64,000 bases of DNA from Haloglomus halophilum (GCF_024298885.1 NZ_CP101166.1:2913149-2977148); one strand, 5' to 3'. Numbered from the stretch's first letter, positions 42,084 through 51,137 are shown. Notes: generated from the sequence alone by a model not told the origin. A program made the numbers and translations.

Positions 42084-43289
42084 ATGACTCATTCCGACGG
42101 TCTCGATGCGCGGACGCTGGCCACTCCCGGCCCGACCCTGGGCGTGGTCGGTGGGGGACAGCTGGGCCGGATGCTGGGCGAGGCCGCGGGCCCGCTCGGC
42201 GTCGAACTCGTCGTCTCGGACCCGACGCCGGACTGTCCCGCGCGCTCGGTCGTCCGCGACCAGGTGGTCGGGGACTTCGACGACTACGAGACGCTCCGTG
42301 AACTCGGCGAGCGCGCCGACCTCCTCACCTTCGAGATCGAACTGGCGGACCCTGATACGCTGGACCGTGTCGCCGAGGAGACCGGCACGCCCGTCCACCC
42401 CGCACCGGAGACGCTGCGCACCATCCAGGACAAGTACGTCCAGAAGGAGGCGCTGGTCGAGCGGGGTATCCCGGTCCCGGCCTACCGGAAGGTGGACGAC
42501 GCCGACGACCTCCACGCCGCCGGCGAGGAGCTGGGCTGGCCGCTGATGCTGAAGGCCCGCGAGGGTGGCTACGACGGCCGCGGGAACGTCCCCGTCGAGG
42601 GCCCCGGCGATGTCGAGGCGGCGATGGAGGCCATCGCCGGGCCAGCCATGGCCGAGGAGATGCTGGACTTCGAGCGCGAACTCGCGGTGATGGGCCTGCG
42701 CGGCGCCGACGAGCGCGATACGTTCCCCGTCACCGAGACCATCCACCGCGAGGAGATACTCCGCGAGTCCATCTCGCCGGCCCGGGCCGACGAGGCCATC
42801 CGCGTCCGGGCTCAGGAGGTCGCCGACGAGGTCCTCGACGCCATGGACGGGCGCGGCGCGTTCGGCATCGAGCTGTTCCAGGTCGACCCCGACGACCACG
42901 ACGGCGAGGCCATCCTGGTCAACGAGATCGCCCCGCGCCCGCACAACTCCGGGCACTGGACCATCGAGGGCTGTCTCACCTCGCAGTTCGAGAACCACGT
43001 CCGCGCGGTGCTGGGCTGGCCGCTCGGCGCGACCGACCGCCGGGCGCCGACCGCGAACGCCAACCTGCTCGGCGATGTCGACGAGAACCGGCCGGCGGAG
43101 CTACGGGGCGTCGACGAGGTGCTGCGGGCGGACGGCGCTGCCCTCCACTGGTACTGCAAGCGCGAGGCCCGGCCGCTCCGGAAGCTGGGGCACGTCACGC
43201 AGGTCGGGAGCGAGGGCGAGGACATCAGCGACCTGCTGGAACAGGTGCGGGCCCTGCGCGACGCGACGACGTTCCAGCCGGACGCGTAG
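42084..43289 (+). CDS. purK: 5-(carboxyamino)imidazole ribonucleotide synthase
   Basis: A 401-residue ATP-grasp enzyme that carboxylates AIR in purine synthesis. Motifs: VVGGGQLGRMLGEAA (N-domain), KARE-GGYDGRGN in the ATP-grasp glycine loop, GRGAFGIELF and NEIAPRPHNSGHWTIEGC. purE, usually its neighbour, is not in the window. It runs on the same strand as the glycosyltransferase 85 bp upstream and converges with a lipoprotein gene 3 bp downstream. Confidence 0.94.
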   Translation: MTHSDGLDARTLATPGPTLGVVGGGQLGRMLGEAAGPLGVELVVSDPTPDCPARSVVRDQVVGDFDDYETLRELGERADLLTFEIELADPDTLDRVAEETGTPVHPAPETLRTIQDKYVQKEALVERGIPVPAYRKVDDADDLHAAGEELGWPLMLKAREGGYDGRGNVPVEGPGDVEAAMEAIAGPAMAEEMLDFERELAVMGLRGADERDTFPVTETIHREEILRESISPARADEAIRVRAQEVADEVLDAMDGRGAFGIELFQVDPDDHDGEAILVNEIAPRPHNSGHWTIEGCLTSQFENHVRAVLGWPLGATDRRAPTANANLLGDVDENRPAELRGVDEVLRADGAALHWYCKREARPLRKLGHVTQVGSEGEDISDLLEQVRALRDATTFQPDA

Positions 43290-43292
43290 GCC

Positions 43293-44348
43293 TCAGTTCG
43301 GCGTGGTGACCCCGTCCTCGGGACCACCGGCCGACAGGTGGTCGAACTCGCCGGTCGGGATATCGCCGTCCGTCCAGACCAGCCGGCCGCTGGCCTCGAC
43401 GTCGAGGCCGTCGTACGGGCCGAACCGGTCCGACTCGGACTCGATGTACGACGCCAGCTTCTCCGCCTCGGCTGCCTCGGCGTCGGGGTAGGTGTTCGCG
43501 AACGTGAGGTGGGTCGTCTCGGTGCCGAACCGCCACGACTTGAGTCCGCCCGTTATCTCGTCCGCCCGGAACCCGCGGGTCGTGGAGCCGTCCATCGCCT
43601 CCGGGTAGCACCAGAGCGCGTGCGGGTCGTCCACGGTGCCGAGCATCGCGTCGACGTACGCGTTGCCGTCGGCGTAGCTGGCCGCCTCGCCGGCCCCCGC
43701 GTCGATGATGGCCTTCGCGTACGGACCCGCGCCGTCGCTCTCGGGCCTCATCGGAGATACCTCCATGAGGACGTCCTCCGACACGGCGTAGACGTACTCG
43801 GTGCCGTAGATGTCGAAGCCCTCGTACTGCTCGGGCTCCGACCAGGGCGTCCGCGTCGGTGTCGTCGGGGTTCGCTCCGCGGTCGGCGTCGACGAGTCGC
43901 CGTCGCTGGTGATGCGTTCACCGATGGCATCCGGGTCGAACGAGCCGATGGCCACCCGTGCGTCGCCGACCCCGACCGAGGCAGCGATGTCGGCGGCGTC
44001 GACGTACCTGTCCGGGGCGGGGTAGAGCATCTCCCGTTCGAGGCGGCGATAGGCGTTCTCGTGCATCGCCTCCCGGTGCCGCCGGATGGCCGCGATATCG
44101 AACATCCGGACACCGTAGCCGTCCCGAAACGGCGACGAGGCCGGGTTCGGGAGCCACTGTGCGAGGTCGACCGACACCGACTCGGTCGTCCCGTCCGCCG
44201 GCGTCGGTTCGTCTGTCGCGGAGGGCCCGGCCGGGGAACTGGCGCCGCCGGTCGGGGAGGTGCTGGTACAGCCGGCCAGTGTTGCGAGCGCTCCACCGCC
44301 GAGCGCGAGACCTGTCGCTTCGAGGAGGGACCGTCTTGAGCGGGGCAT
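43293..44348 (-). CDS. Tat-exported lipoprotein of unknown function
   Basis: A 351-residue predicted lipoprotein: MPRSRRSLLEATGLALGGG with a double Arg, then lipobox LAGC (Cys near residue 27) and a Ser/Thr/Pro/Gly linker. The mature part (about residues 55-351) has conserved-looking YGVRMFDIAAIRRHREAMHENAYRRLE and a WSEPEQYEGFDIYGTE segment, but I do not recognise the family. The start is ATG 44348 rather than the upstream in-frame codon, because it places the Arg pair at the N-terminus. An AT-rich upstream region probably holds the promoter. Confidence 0.7.
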   Translation of the reverse strand: MPRSRRSLLEATGLALGGGALATLAGCTSTSPTGGASSPAGPSATDEPTPADGTTESVSVDLAQWLPNPASSPFRDGYGVRMFDIAAIRRHREAMHENAYRRLEREMLYPAPDRYVDAADIAASVGVGDARVAIGSFDPDAIGERITSDGDSSTPTAERTPTTPTRTPWSEPEQYEGFDIYGTEYVYAVSEDVLMEVSPMRPESDGAGPYAKAIIDAGAGEAASYADGNAYVDAMLGTVDDPHALWCYPEAMDGSTTRGFRADEITGGLKSWRFGTETTHLTFANTYPDAEAAEAEKLASYIESESDRFGPYDGLDVEASGRLVWTDGDIPTGEFDHLSAGGPEDGVTTPN

Positions 44349-44530
44349 CGTCCGGAATCGTGCCACGGGTTGTAAAAATCTTCTCTAAGTTCAGGAACCA
44401 CAAAACGACGGTATAGGTCGCTTCTGGTGTCGGTATATAGTCTAGTTGAATCTTATATGGCTTATATTCGGGATTGTATAGTAATACGCTGTGTTGGGTA
44501 TGGGAAGTGGAATGAAAATCTGCTACCTGC

Positions 44531-45499
44531 CTACGGCGTCAGCACGACCTTCCCCGAGGACTTGCGGTCCTCGATGTACTGGTGGGCCTCGGCGGCGTCG
44601 GTGAGGTCGAACGTCTCGCCGACCTGGACCTCCAGCGTGCCGTCGCCGAGCAGCTCGGTCAGTTCGGGGACAGCGCCCATCACCTCCATCGGCTTGCGCT
44701 CGATGGCGCGGCCGAGGTGGTAGCCCTCGACGGTGACGTTGCCGAACAGGAGCTTGTCGGTCGGTGGGGCGCCCGGTTCGCCCGAGGCGGCGCCGTAGAC
44801 GACGAGCGTGCCGAACTCCTTGAGCGCGTCCACGGAGCGCTCGGTGGTGTCGCTCCCGATGCCGTCCAGCACCATGTCCAGGCCGTAGTCCGTCTCGGCC
44901 TTGGCCACCTCGACGAAGTCCTCCTCCGTGTAGTTGATGGGGTGGTCACAGCCCAGCGACGCCGCCTTGTCCAGCTTCTCCTGGGTCGAGGCCGTGCCGA
45001 ACACCTCGGCGCCGGCGTTGCTGGCGAGCTGGACGGCCGCGGTGCCGACCCCGCCCGCCGCGGCGTGGACGAGCACGGAGTCGCCCTCCTCCAGCCCGCC
45101 CCACTCGAACAGGCAGTTGTGGGCCGTGAGGTACTGGACCGGGAAGCCCGCGGCCTCCTCGAAGCTCATCTCGCCGGGGATGTCCATCAGCCCCATCGCG
45201 TCGGCGATGGCGTAGTCGGCGTAGCCGCCGCCGTTGACCATCGAGACCACCTCGTCGCCGACCTCCCGGCCGACCCCGTCGCCGACGGCGTCGACGACGC
45301 CCGCGACCTCCATCCCGGGCGTGTAGGGCGGCTGCGGACCGCCGTGGTAGTGGCCGCGGCGCTGCATGATGTCCGCGAAGTTGATGCCCGCGGCCTTCAC
45401 CTCGATACGGACCTGCCCGTCGTCCGGTTCGGGAACGTCCTGCTCGATCTGTTCGAGTTCGCCCGCGTCACCGAACGCGGACACCTGGATGGCTCGCAT
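44531..45499 (-). CDS. NAD(P)H:quinone oxidoreductase, MDR/zinc-free alcohol dehydrogenase family
   Basis: A 322-residue medium-chain dehydrogenase/reductase of the quinone oxidoreductase group. The N-terminal catalytic domain has KAAGINFADIMQRRGHY and PGMEVAGVVDAVG; the Rossmann domain has VHAAAGGVGTAAVQLA. The zinc-binding Cys/His set of alcohol dehydrogenases is missing, as is normal for this group. It probably reduces quinones or activated alkenes with NADPH. A TATA box at 45524-45529 fits a leaderless start at 45499. Confidence 0.9.
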   Translation of the reverse strand: MRAIQVSAFGDAGELEQIEQDVPEPDDGQVRIEVKAAGINFADIMQRRGHYHGGPQPPYTPGMEVAGVVDAVGDGVGREVGDEVVSMVNGGGYADYAIADAMGLMDIPGEMSFEEAAGFPVQYLTAHNCLFEWGGLEEGDSVLVHAAAGGVGTAAVQLASNAGAEVFGTASTQEKLDKAASLGCDHPINYTEEDFVEVAKAETDYGLDMVLDGIGSDTTERSVDALKEFGTLVVYGAASGEPGAPPTDKLLFGNVTVEGYHLGRAIERKPMEVMGAVPELTELLGDGTLEVQVGETFDLTDAAEAHQYIEDRKSSGKVVLTP

Positions 45500-45523
45500 G
45501 GGTTGGTCGTCGCTCGCCCGCCG

Positions 45524-45529
45524 TATAAA
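45524..45529 (-). promoter_or_regulatory. TATA box (TTTATA on minus strand) of the quinone oxidoreductase gene
   Basis: Read on the minus strand as TTTATA, 25-30 bp before ATG 45499; it implies a leaderless transcript. Confidence 0.65.
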
Positions 45530-45587
45530 CGATACTGTTAGGCGAAAAGCTCCAAACGTTTATCATTGTAAGCGACACAGGCGGAAG

Positions 45588-45677
45588 TGGAGCATCCGTT
45601 TCCCCGTTTCGGGTGCTCCGCTCCGTCCCGTTCCGTGTCGGCGCGGACCCACCACCGCGCCGACGCGTTCTTTCCCC
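45588..45677 (+). ncRNA. Candidate small RNA or leader with strong hairpin
   Basis: TTTATC at 45559-45564 could start transcription near 45588. The transcript would reach a 13-bp stem with 8-nt loop (45634-45667) followed by TTCTTTCCCC, which resembles a terminator. The result would be a roughly 90-nt RNA without an evident ORF, separate from the GlcD-like gene's own promoter. This is inferred from signals only. Confidence 0.3.
45634..45667 (+). terminator. Hairpin: CGTGTCGGCGCGG / CCGCGCCGACGCG
   Basis: The inner ten bases (GTCGGCGCGG/CCGCGCCGAC) pair perfectly; three more pairs, one of them G-U, extend the stem. The loop is ACCCACCA. A T-rich run (TTCTTT) follows. It may be an intrinsic-type terminator or structured RNA element. 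Confidence 0.5.
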
Positions 45678-45711
45678 TGTCCCTTCGGGCCGATACGCCA
45701 CGGCGGTAGCC

Positions 45712-45739
45712 GGTGCCGCGGTGCCGCGGTGCCGCGGTG
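45712..45739. repeat. GGTGCCGC tandem repeat, 3.5 copies
   Basis: Three perfect 8-bp units followed by GGTG, 95 bp upstream of the GlcD-like start. It probably arose by slippage; no function is evident. Confidence 0.85.
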
Positions 45740-45802
45740 ACTCGGTGACGAGGCGGCGGCGCAGTGCCTCGACAAGAACCCCCCCGGAACCGCGCGGATA
45801 GC

Positions 45803-45808
45803 TTTATC
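45803..45808 (+). promoter_or_regulatory. TATA box (TTTATC) of the GlcD-like gene
   Basis: TTTATC lies 26-31 bp before ATG 45834, the standard distance for leaderless haloarchaeal promoters. Confidence 0.65.
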
Positions 45809-45833
45809 ATCGCCTGCCCGTGCACTACCGGGT

Positions 45834-47264
45834 ATGTCGTACGATTGTGCGTTCCTCGCCGACCTGCTGCCGGAGGAGCAAGTCTCGTTCGGGGAGTCCG
45901 ACCGCGGGAGTCACGCTGCCGACTGGGGGGCCGAGGAGGCCGGCCGCGGCGTCACACCCGACGCCGTCGTCTGGCCCGAGTCGACCGAGGACGTGAGCAC
46001 GGTCCTCGAGGCCGCCAACGACCGCGGGGTCCCCGTGACGCCGTACGCCGCGGGCACGTCGCTGGAGGGCAATGCCGTCCCGCAGTTCAAGGGCATCTCG
46101 ATGGACGTGACCCGGATGAACGACGTGCTGGAGGTCCGCCCGGACGACTTCCAGATCGACGTCCAGCCCGGCGTGATGGGGAGCAAGGTCGACGAGACCG
46201 TCGAGTCCGAGGGGATGTTCTTCCCGCCGATGCCGTCCTCGGCGAACATCTCGACCATCGGGGGGATGATCGTCAACGACGCCTCCGGGCAGAAGACGGT
46301 GAAGTACGGCGAGGTGGGCGACTGGGTGCTGGAGCTGGAGGCCGTCCTCGCCGACGGGACCGTCATCGAGGCGGGGTCGAAGGCCGTCAAGACCAGCGCC
46401 GGCTACAACCTGAAGGACATCCTCGTCGGCAGCGAGGGGACGCTCGGTGTCGTCACCCGCGCGACGCTCGAACTGGAGGGGCTGCCCGAACAGATCCGCG
46501 GCGGGCGCGCGGTCTTCGACGACCTCGACGATGCGACCAACGCCATCTACGACGCCGTCCGCTCGGGCGTCGACGTGGCGAAGATCGAACTCATCGACTC
46601 GCTCGCCGCCGAGATGTCGAACGCCTACCTCGATACGGGCCTTCCGGACAAGCCGATGGTGTTCCTGGAGTTCCACGCCAACCACGGGGTCCAGGAGGAG
46701 ATCGACTTCTGCGAGACCATCTTCGAGAGCCACGACGTCTCGCTGTTCGACATGAGCGAGGACGAGGAGCGGATGGCCGAACTCTGGAAGGCCCGCACCG
46801 AACTGGCCTTCGCCCTCCAGAGCTACGACCCGGATCTCCGGCCCATCCACCCGGGCGACATCACGGTCCCCATCTCGAAGTACCCCGACATCATCCGCTA
46901 CGCGAAGGAACTGGGCGAAGAGCACGATATCATGGTCCCCGTCTTCGGGCACGCCGGCGACGGCAACGTCCACTACTCCGTGATGGTCGACCCCGAGGAC
47001 GACGCCATGGTGGAGACGGGCGAGGAGATCTACGACGCGGTCGTCCGCAAGGCCATCGAGATGGGCGGCACCTGCACCGGCGAGCACGGCATCGGCGGCG
47101 GCAAGCGGGAGTACCTCGAACTCGAGCACGGCGAGGGTGCCGTCGAGGCGATGCGCCGCATCAAGGGCGCGCTCGACCCGAAAGACACGCTCAACCCCGG
47201 GAAGATCTTCCCGGAGACCATCGAGGAGGGCGGCCGGGTCCGCCTCTCGGCCGACGACGACTGA
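45834..47264 (+). CDS. FAD-linked 2-hydroxyacid oxidase/dehydrogenase (GlcD / D-lactate dehydrogenase type)
   Basis: A 476-residue vanillyl-alcohol-oxidase-family flavoprotein. The PCMH FAD domain (about residues 35-220) has VTPYAAGTSLEGNA, PSSANISTIGGMIVNDASGQKTVKYG and LKDILVGSEGTLGVVTRATL. The C-terminal cap domain ends with the conserved GTCTGEHGIGGGKREYL. The family oxidises glycolate or D-lactate, passing electrons to quinone or an Fe-S partner; the exact substrate cannot be told. No glcE/glcF is adjacent. Confidence 0.92.
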   Translation: MSYDCAFLADLLPEEQVSFGESDRGSHAADWGAEEAGRGVTPDAVVWPESTEDVSTVLEAANDRGVPVTPYAAGTSLEGNAVPQFKGISMDVTRMNDVLEVRPDDFQIDVQPGVMGSKVDETVESEGMFFPPMPSSANISTIGGMIVNDASGQKTVKYGEVGDWVLELEAVLADGTVIEAGSKAVKTSAGYNLKDILVGSEGTLGVVTRATLELEGLPEQIRGGRAVFDDLDDATNAIYDAVRSGVDVAKIELIDSLAAEMSNAYLDTGLPDKPMVFLEFHANHGVQEEIDFCETIFESHDVSLFDMSEDEERMAELWKARTELAFALQSYDPDLRPIHPGDITVPISKYPDIIRYAKELGEEHDIMVPVFGHAGDGNVHYSVMVDPEDDAMVETGEEIYDAVVRKAIEMGGTCTGEHGIGGGKREYLELEHGEGAVEAMRRIKGALDPKDTLNPGKIFPETIEEGGRVRLSADDD

Positions 47265-47317
47265 CGACGGTTTCACCGACGGAACTGTTTTCCGTGCGCC
47301 CTCGCCGTCCCGCACGT

Positions 47318-48583
47318 ATGGTCCCCCCGAGTGCGAGTCGCCGCGGGGCCCTCTCGCTGCTCGGCAGCGCCGTGCTCGGCGGCTGTTCGGCCCTGCTCGG
47401 CGACTCCGAACCGACGGAGCGGTCGCCGACGACGGGCCAGCAGCCGGTGCGGCTCGGCGTCTTCGCCCCGGACCCCGACACGTTCCCGCCGGGGCGCGCC
47501 ATCGCCGAGGGCGCGCGGTTGGGCGCCGCGGCGGTCAACCGCGCAGGTGGACTGGCGGGTCGGCCCCTGGAGCCGGTCGTCCTCGACACGGCGGCGTCGC
47601 CGCAGGTCGCCAGTGGGGCGTACACCGAGCGAGTATCGGGCGGTGATGTCGGACCGACCGTGGGCGGCTACCTCACCCCGGTCGTTCGGGAACTGGCGGA
47701 ACACGTCGGGTCGTCGTCCGTCCACCTCACGACCGGTGCGTCGGGGCCGGGACTCGCCCGACTGGTGGGCGAGCGGTACGACGACTACCGGGGGCTGTTC
47801 CGCGCCGGACCGCCGAACACGGCGACGCTGGTCGAGCCGCTGTCCCGGTTCGTCGCCGGGCAGGCTGACGCCGCGGGCTGGGAGCGCGTCGCGACACTGG
47901 TCACGGACCGCCCCTGGTTCGCCCCGTTCGGCGAGCACCTGGCTGACCGGCTCCGCGACCACGTCGAGGTGGTCGAGACGGTCGAGCAGTCCGGGACCTG
48001 CGGGACGACGTACGCCGGGCTGTTCGACGAGGTGGCCGAGGCGGGCGCCGACGCGCTCGTCGCGGTCGCCGACACCTGCGCATCGAAGCTCGTCCGCGAC
48101 TGGGGCGACCAGCGGCCACCCTTCGCGCTCGGGGGCTACCTGCCGCCGGTAGCGCGGCCCTCGTTCGGGGCGTCGGTCGACGGCTACGCGGCCGGTGCGT
48201 TCACACTCGTCCCGGCGGCGGTTCCCGCTCGCCCCGACCACCCGCCGCCGTTCGTAGCGGCGTACCGGGACCGGTTCGGCCGGGCGCCGGCCCCGGAGGC
48301 CGCGTACGCGTACGACGCCGTCCGGATACTCCGGGTCGCCGCGCCGAACGATGGGATGCCCGTCGGGGAACTCATCGACCGGCTGGAACGGGTGACGCTC
48401 GAGGACAGCGCCGCGTACCGCCGACTCGCCTTCCAGGGCCCGGACAGCAGGTTCCCCCACGACCCCCCGCCCGACCTCGGGGCCGGCGTCCCGCGCGTGG
48501 TGCAGTGGCAGGACGGGGCGCCCGTCCCGGTCCATCCGGCGGGCGCGGCCGGGGGCGAGTACCGCCGCCCGCCGTGGCGGTGA
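47318..48583 (+). CDS. ABC-type branched-chain amino-acid-like substrate-binding lipoprotein (orphan)
   Basis: A 421-residue type I periplasmic-binding-fold protein. The signal has SRRGALSLLGSAVLGGC with a lipobox Cys near residue 23, followed by a Ser/Glu/Pro linker. The LivJ-like receptor domain (VRLGVFAPDPDTFPPG...AAVNRAGGLAGRPLEPVVLDTA) follows, with GPTVGGYLTPVV and an SGTCGTTYAGLFDEVAEAGADALV second lobe. No permease or ATPase genes accompany it, so it may serve a transporter elsewhere or act as a sensor. Start ATG 47318. Confidence 0.85.
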   Translation: MVPPSASRRGALSLLGSAVLGGCSALLGDSEPTERSPTTGQQPVRLGVFAPDPDTFPPGRAIAEGARLGAAAVNRAGGLAGRPLEPVVLDTAASPQVASGAYTERVSGGDVGPTVGGYLTPVVRELAEHVGSSSVHLTTGASGPGLARLVGERYDDYRGLFRAGPPNTATLVEPLSRFVAGQADAAGWERVATLVTDRPWFAPFGEHLADRLRDHVEVVETVEQSGTCGTTYAGLFDEVAEAGADALVAVADTCASKLVRDWGDQRPPFALGGYLPPVARPSFGASVDGYAAGAFTLVPAAVPARPDHPPPFVAAYRDRFGRAPAPEAAYAYDAVRILRVAAPNDGMPVGELIDRLERVTLEDSAAYRRLAFQGPDSRFPHDPPPDLGAGVPRVVQWQDGAPVPVHPAGAAGGEYRRPPWR

Positions 48584-48649
48584 CATCGGCACGCGGTAAG
48601 CATCCCGGTAGCGCGAACCTTTTCGTTCCGGCGAGTACCCCATCGGACG

Positions 48650-50791
48650 ATGGCTTCGCTCCGACCGAGCCACCGTCTGTCGGTCGTATCGACCCTCGTC
48701 CTCGCCCTCCTCCTCGCCATCCAGCCGGCGGCGGCCGCCGCGATGGCCCCCGGGCCGACCACCGTCGGGGCCACGCCACGCCCGGCGCTGGCGCAGTCCG
48801 ACGGCACCAACGAGAGCGACGGGCTCGACGCCGACCACGTCTACGTCGAGCGTGACGGGGACGTGATACTGGTGTCGAACGGCACGGACGCCGCCAGCAG
48901 GGCCAACGCCACCGTCGAGGACGACTCGCTCGACGAGGTCCGCAACGCCTCGTTCGGCCTCGTCACGGGGCAGGGGCTGCTGTACGGGCTGTACGAGACG
49001 GACCGCTCGGAGCTCGCCGAGGACGGCGAGACGTTCCCCGGGACGTTCTCGTTCGCGACGCGTGCAGCGCCCGACCGGCTCGCCGCCGGCGGGACGTTCG
49101 CGACGGAGCGCCCGGCCCAGCTGCAGGCGTTCCGGCTGGCCCTCGAGGGCGCGCGAACGGGCGAGCGTGCCGGCGCGACGCTCGACGGGCGCGCGACGGT
49201 GACCCTGAACGGCTCCGCGGCGGCGGGAGCGGTGCTGGAGCGCGCGGAGACCGACTCGTACGCCCGGGTCGGGCCCCGGAACCTCACGCTCCGGAGCAAC
49301 GGGACGGCACGGGTCGCGCCCGCTGCAGCCGGGATGGCCGACCCGTTCCGGTTCTCGGCGGTCCTGACCGAGGAGCCGGGTGTCTACCGACTCGCGGTCG
49401 AGCGCAACAGCAGCGTGGGTGCCGAGGCGGTCGGGAACTGGTCCACGCGCGAGCGGGCTCGTGCGACGCTCGAACGCCGCTTCGCTGGCCAGGACGCTCG
49501 GCAGGTCGCCAACACGTCGCTCCGACTCCGTGACTACGCGTTCCGGAACGCGAGCGACGGCGAGGGGGGTCGCGTGGTCGTCAGCTACGTCGTCCGGTAC
49601 GAGGGGGTGAAGGCCCGGCTGCGCCCCCTGGCGCTGGGTGCGCTCACGGCCGACGAGGAGAACGGGCTCGACCCGTTGCAGGCCCAGCGCATCACCGCAG
49701 ACCTGTTCGCGCTCCGGGTCGAGCGAGCCGCGGTCGACGCGACCTACCGTGACGGCCGGTTCGAGGGCTCGACGGAGCTCCGCCTGAACCGCTACGACCG
49801 GGCCATCGACGGCGCGCTCGACCTGGCGACCGCGTACAACCTCACCGCCAACGAGACCGTCGCGCGCTACGTCCGGGGCTTCCGGACCCGGTTCGACGCC
49901 GCGCGCGAGGCGGGGCTCGTCCGGGAGTACCGCCTCGGGACGACCTACGAGCGGCCCGGGGCCCGCGAGGCGACCGTCGAGGTGACCGGTCGCTACCGGA
50001 CCACCAACTGGGACGCGTACGTCGCCGAGCTGGACGAGCGCGGCGTCACGCAGCTCGACCTGACGGGCGACCTGCACGCACGCGCCGACGGTGACCATCT
50101 CCGGGGTAACGCCAGCGTGGCGGCCGTCCGGCCGGGGCTGCTGGCCGACGCCGTCGACGGCCTCCGGAACCTCTCGCGGGCCGGCGTCGAGGACGAGTTC
50201 GCCTCGCCCGCCGAACGCGCCGCGGAGCGCGAGGAGTTCAACGACACCCAGGAGGTGCTCGATGCGTTCGAACGGAGCGACCTCCGGACGGCCCGCTTCG
50301 AGTTGAACGTGACCGACGAGGCCGCACGCATCGAGGGGGCGGCCCGTTTCGGGAACCTGAGTGCCTTCCGCCCGCTCCTGCGCAACGATACCACCGGCGA
50401 ACTGCCGACCGACCTGGTCGTCCGCGAGGCCGTCGCCCGGCCGCGACCCGACGGCGGTTCCGTGGTGTACGTCTACGCCGAGGGGGCGGTGCCGGTCCGG
50501 CCGACTGAGGCCGACGTCCGGGCGCTCGCGGCCGTCAACGAGAGCACGACGGTCCACATGCCCGGCGAGTGGGACCGGTCGTTCCCGCGCGTCGACCGCG
50601 AGCGGGCGTACGGGGTCCTCCGGGAGACCCCACCCGAACCCACGCCGACGGAGACGCCGCTCCCGCCGACCGACGGCACGAACGGAACCAGCAGCGGCGG
50701 GCAGCCCGGCTTCGGCCCCACTGCCGCAGCCGTGGCGCTCGTGGCCGGCGTGGTGGTGCTGGCTCGGCGGCGAGGTGTCCTCGCGGAGTAA
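48650..50791 (+). CDS. Surface glycoprotein-like protein with PGF-CTERM anchor
   Basis: A 713-residue secreted protein. A Sec-type signal (residues 1-31, VVSTLVLALLLAIQPAAAAA) leads to a large ectodomain with many N-x-S/T sequons, for example NES, NGT, NAT and NAS within the first 100 residues. The C-terminal Thr/Pro stretch is followed by QPGFGPTAAAVALVAGVVVLARRRG, a PGF-CTERM signal cleaved and lipid-attached by archaeosortase A. I do not recognise the ectodomain. It is probably part of the cell envelope. Confidence 0.82.
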   Translation: MASLRPSHRLSVVSTLVLALLLAIQPAAAAAMAPGPTTVGATPRPALAQSDGTNESDGLDADHVYVERDGDVILVSNGTDAASRANATVEDDSLDEVRNASFGLVTGQGLLYGLYETDRSELAEDGETFPGTFSFATRAAPDRLAAGGTFATERPAQLQAFRLALEGARTGERAGATLDGRATVTLNGSAAAGAVLERAETDSYARVGPRNLTLRSNGTARVAPAAAGMADPFRFSAVLTEEPGVYRLAVERNSSVGAEAVGNWSTRERARATLERRFAGQDARQVANTSLRLRDYAFRNASDGEGGRVVVSYVVRYEGVKARLRPLALGALTADEENGLDPLQAQRITADLFALRVERAAVDATYRDGRFEGSTELRLNRYDRAIDGALDLATAYNLTANETVARYVRGFRTRFDAAREAGLVREYRLGTTYERPGAREATVEVTGRYRTTNWDAYVAELDERGVTQLDLTGDLHARADGDHLRGNASVAAVRPGLLADAVDGLRNLSRAGVEDEFASPAERAAEREEFNDTQEVLDAFERSDLRTARFELNVTDEAARIEGAARFGNLSAFRPLLRNDTTGELPTDLVVREAVARPRPDGGSVVYVYAEGAVPVRPTEADVRALAAVNESTTVHMPGEWDRSFPRVDRERAYGVLRETPPEPTPTETPLPPTDGTNGTSSGGQPGFGPTAAAVALVAGVVVLARRRGVLAE

Positions 50792-50875
50792 GTCCGAAGC
50801 TACTCGGCTACTTCAGAATGGTGTTGATTTCTCACGTATCTGCTGCTTCTGATTCCTATGGGCTGGATAACTCGA

Positions 50876-51073
50876 TTACGATAGGATATCCTTCACGCGT
50901 CGCGGCTCGCCGGAGAGTGCGGGGTCCTCCTCGACCATCTGGAGCACCTCGTGGTCGGTCACGTCGGGGTAGCTCTTCTGGGTGGCCTCCTCGATGAGCT
51001 CGGCGTCCAGCCGGAACTCCGTCCCCTCGTAGACCACGTCGGCGCCCTTCTCGTCGAACGATAGAACGGTCAT
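50876..51073 (-). CDS. Small conserved protein, DUF5800-like
   Basis: A 65-residue acidic protein (MTVLSFDEKGADVVYEGTEFRLDAELIEEATQKS...). The length and the VTDHEVLQMVEEDPALSGEP segment match my recollection of the haloarchaeal DUF5800 family, of unknown function. ATG 51073 is used because the residues upstream in the same frame are Arg/Ser-rich shadow sequence antisense to real codon usage. It follows menE's start region on the same strand of a different unit. Confidence 0.65.
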   Translation of the reverse strand: MTVLSFDEKGADVVYEGTEFRLDAELIEEATQKSYPDVTDHEVLQMVEEDPALSGEPRRVKDILS

Positions 51074-51137
51074 ACGCGGCGATAGCCGGTCGGCGTACAA
51101 AAAGGGCGCGCCCCGGGGTTCCGGACGGAGCGGTGGC

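Larger units (their letters stand above)
45500..45833. other. Divergent intergenic region with hairpin and 8-bp repeats
   Basis: This 334-bp gap between the quinone oxidoreductase (minus) and GlcD-like (plus) genes holds one TATA box for each gene, an extra TTTATC at 45559, a 13-bp-stem hairpin (45634-45667) and a 3.5-copy GGTGCCGC repeat (45712-45739). No protein-coding frame in it looks real. Confidence 0.7.

Noticed and set aside
47273..50557. 1094-codon open frame on the minus strand.
   Set aside because: Antisense to the ABC-binding and surface protein genes. It shows no recognisable motif, and the Arg/Val/Glu bias follows from high third-position GC.
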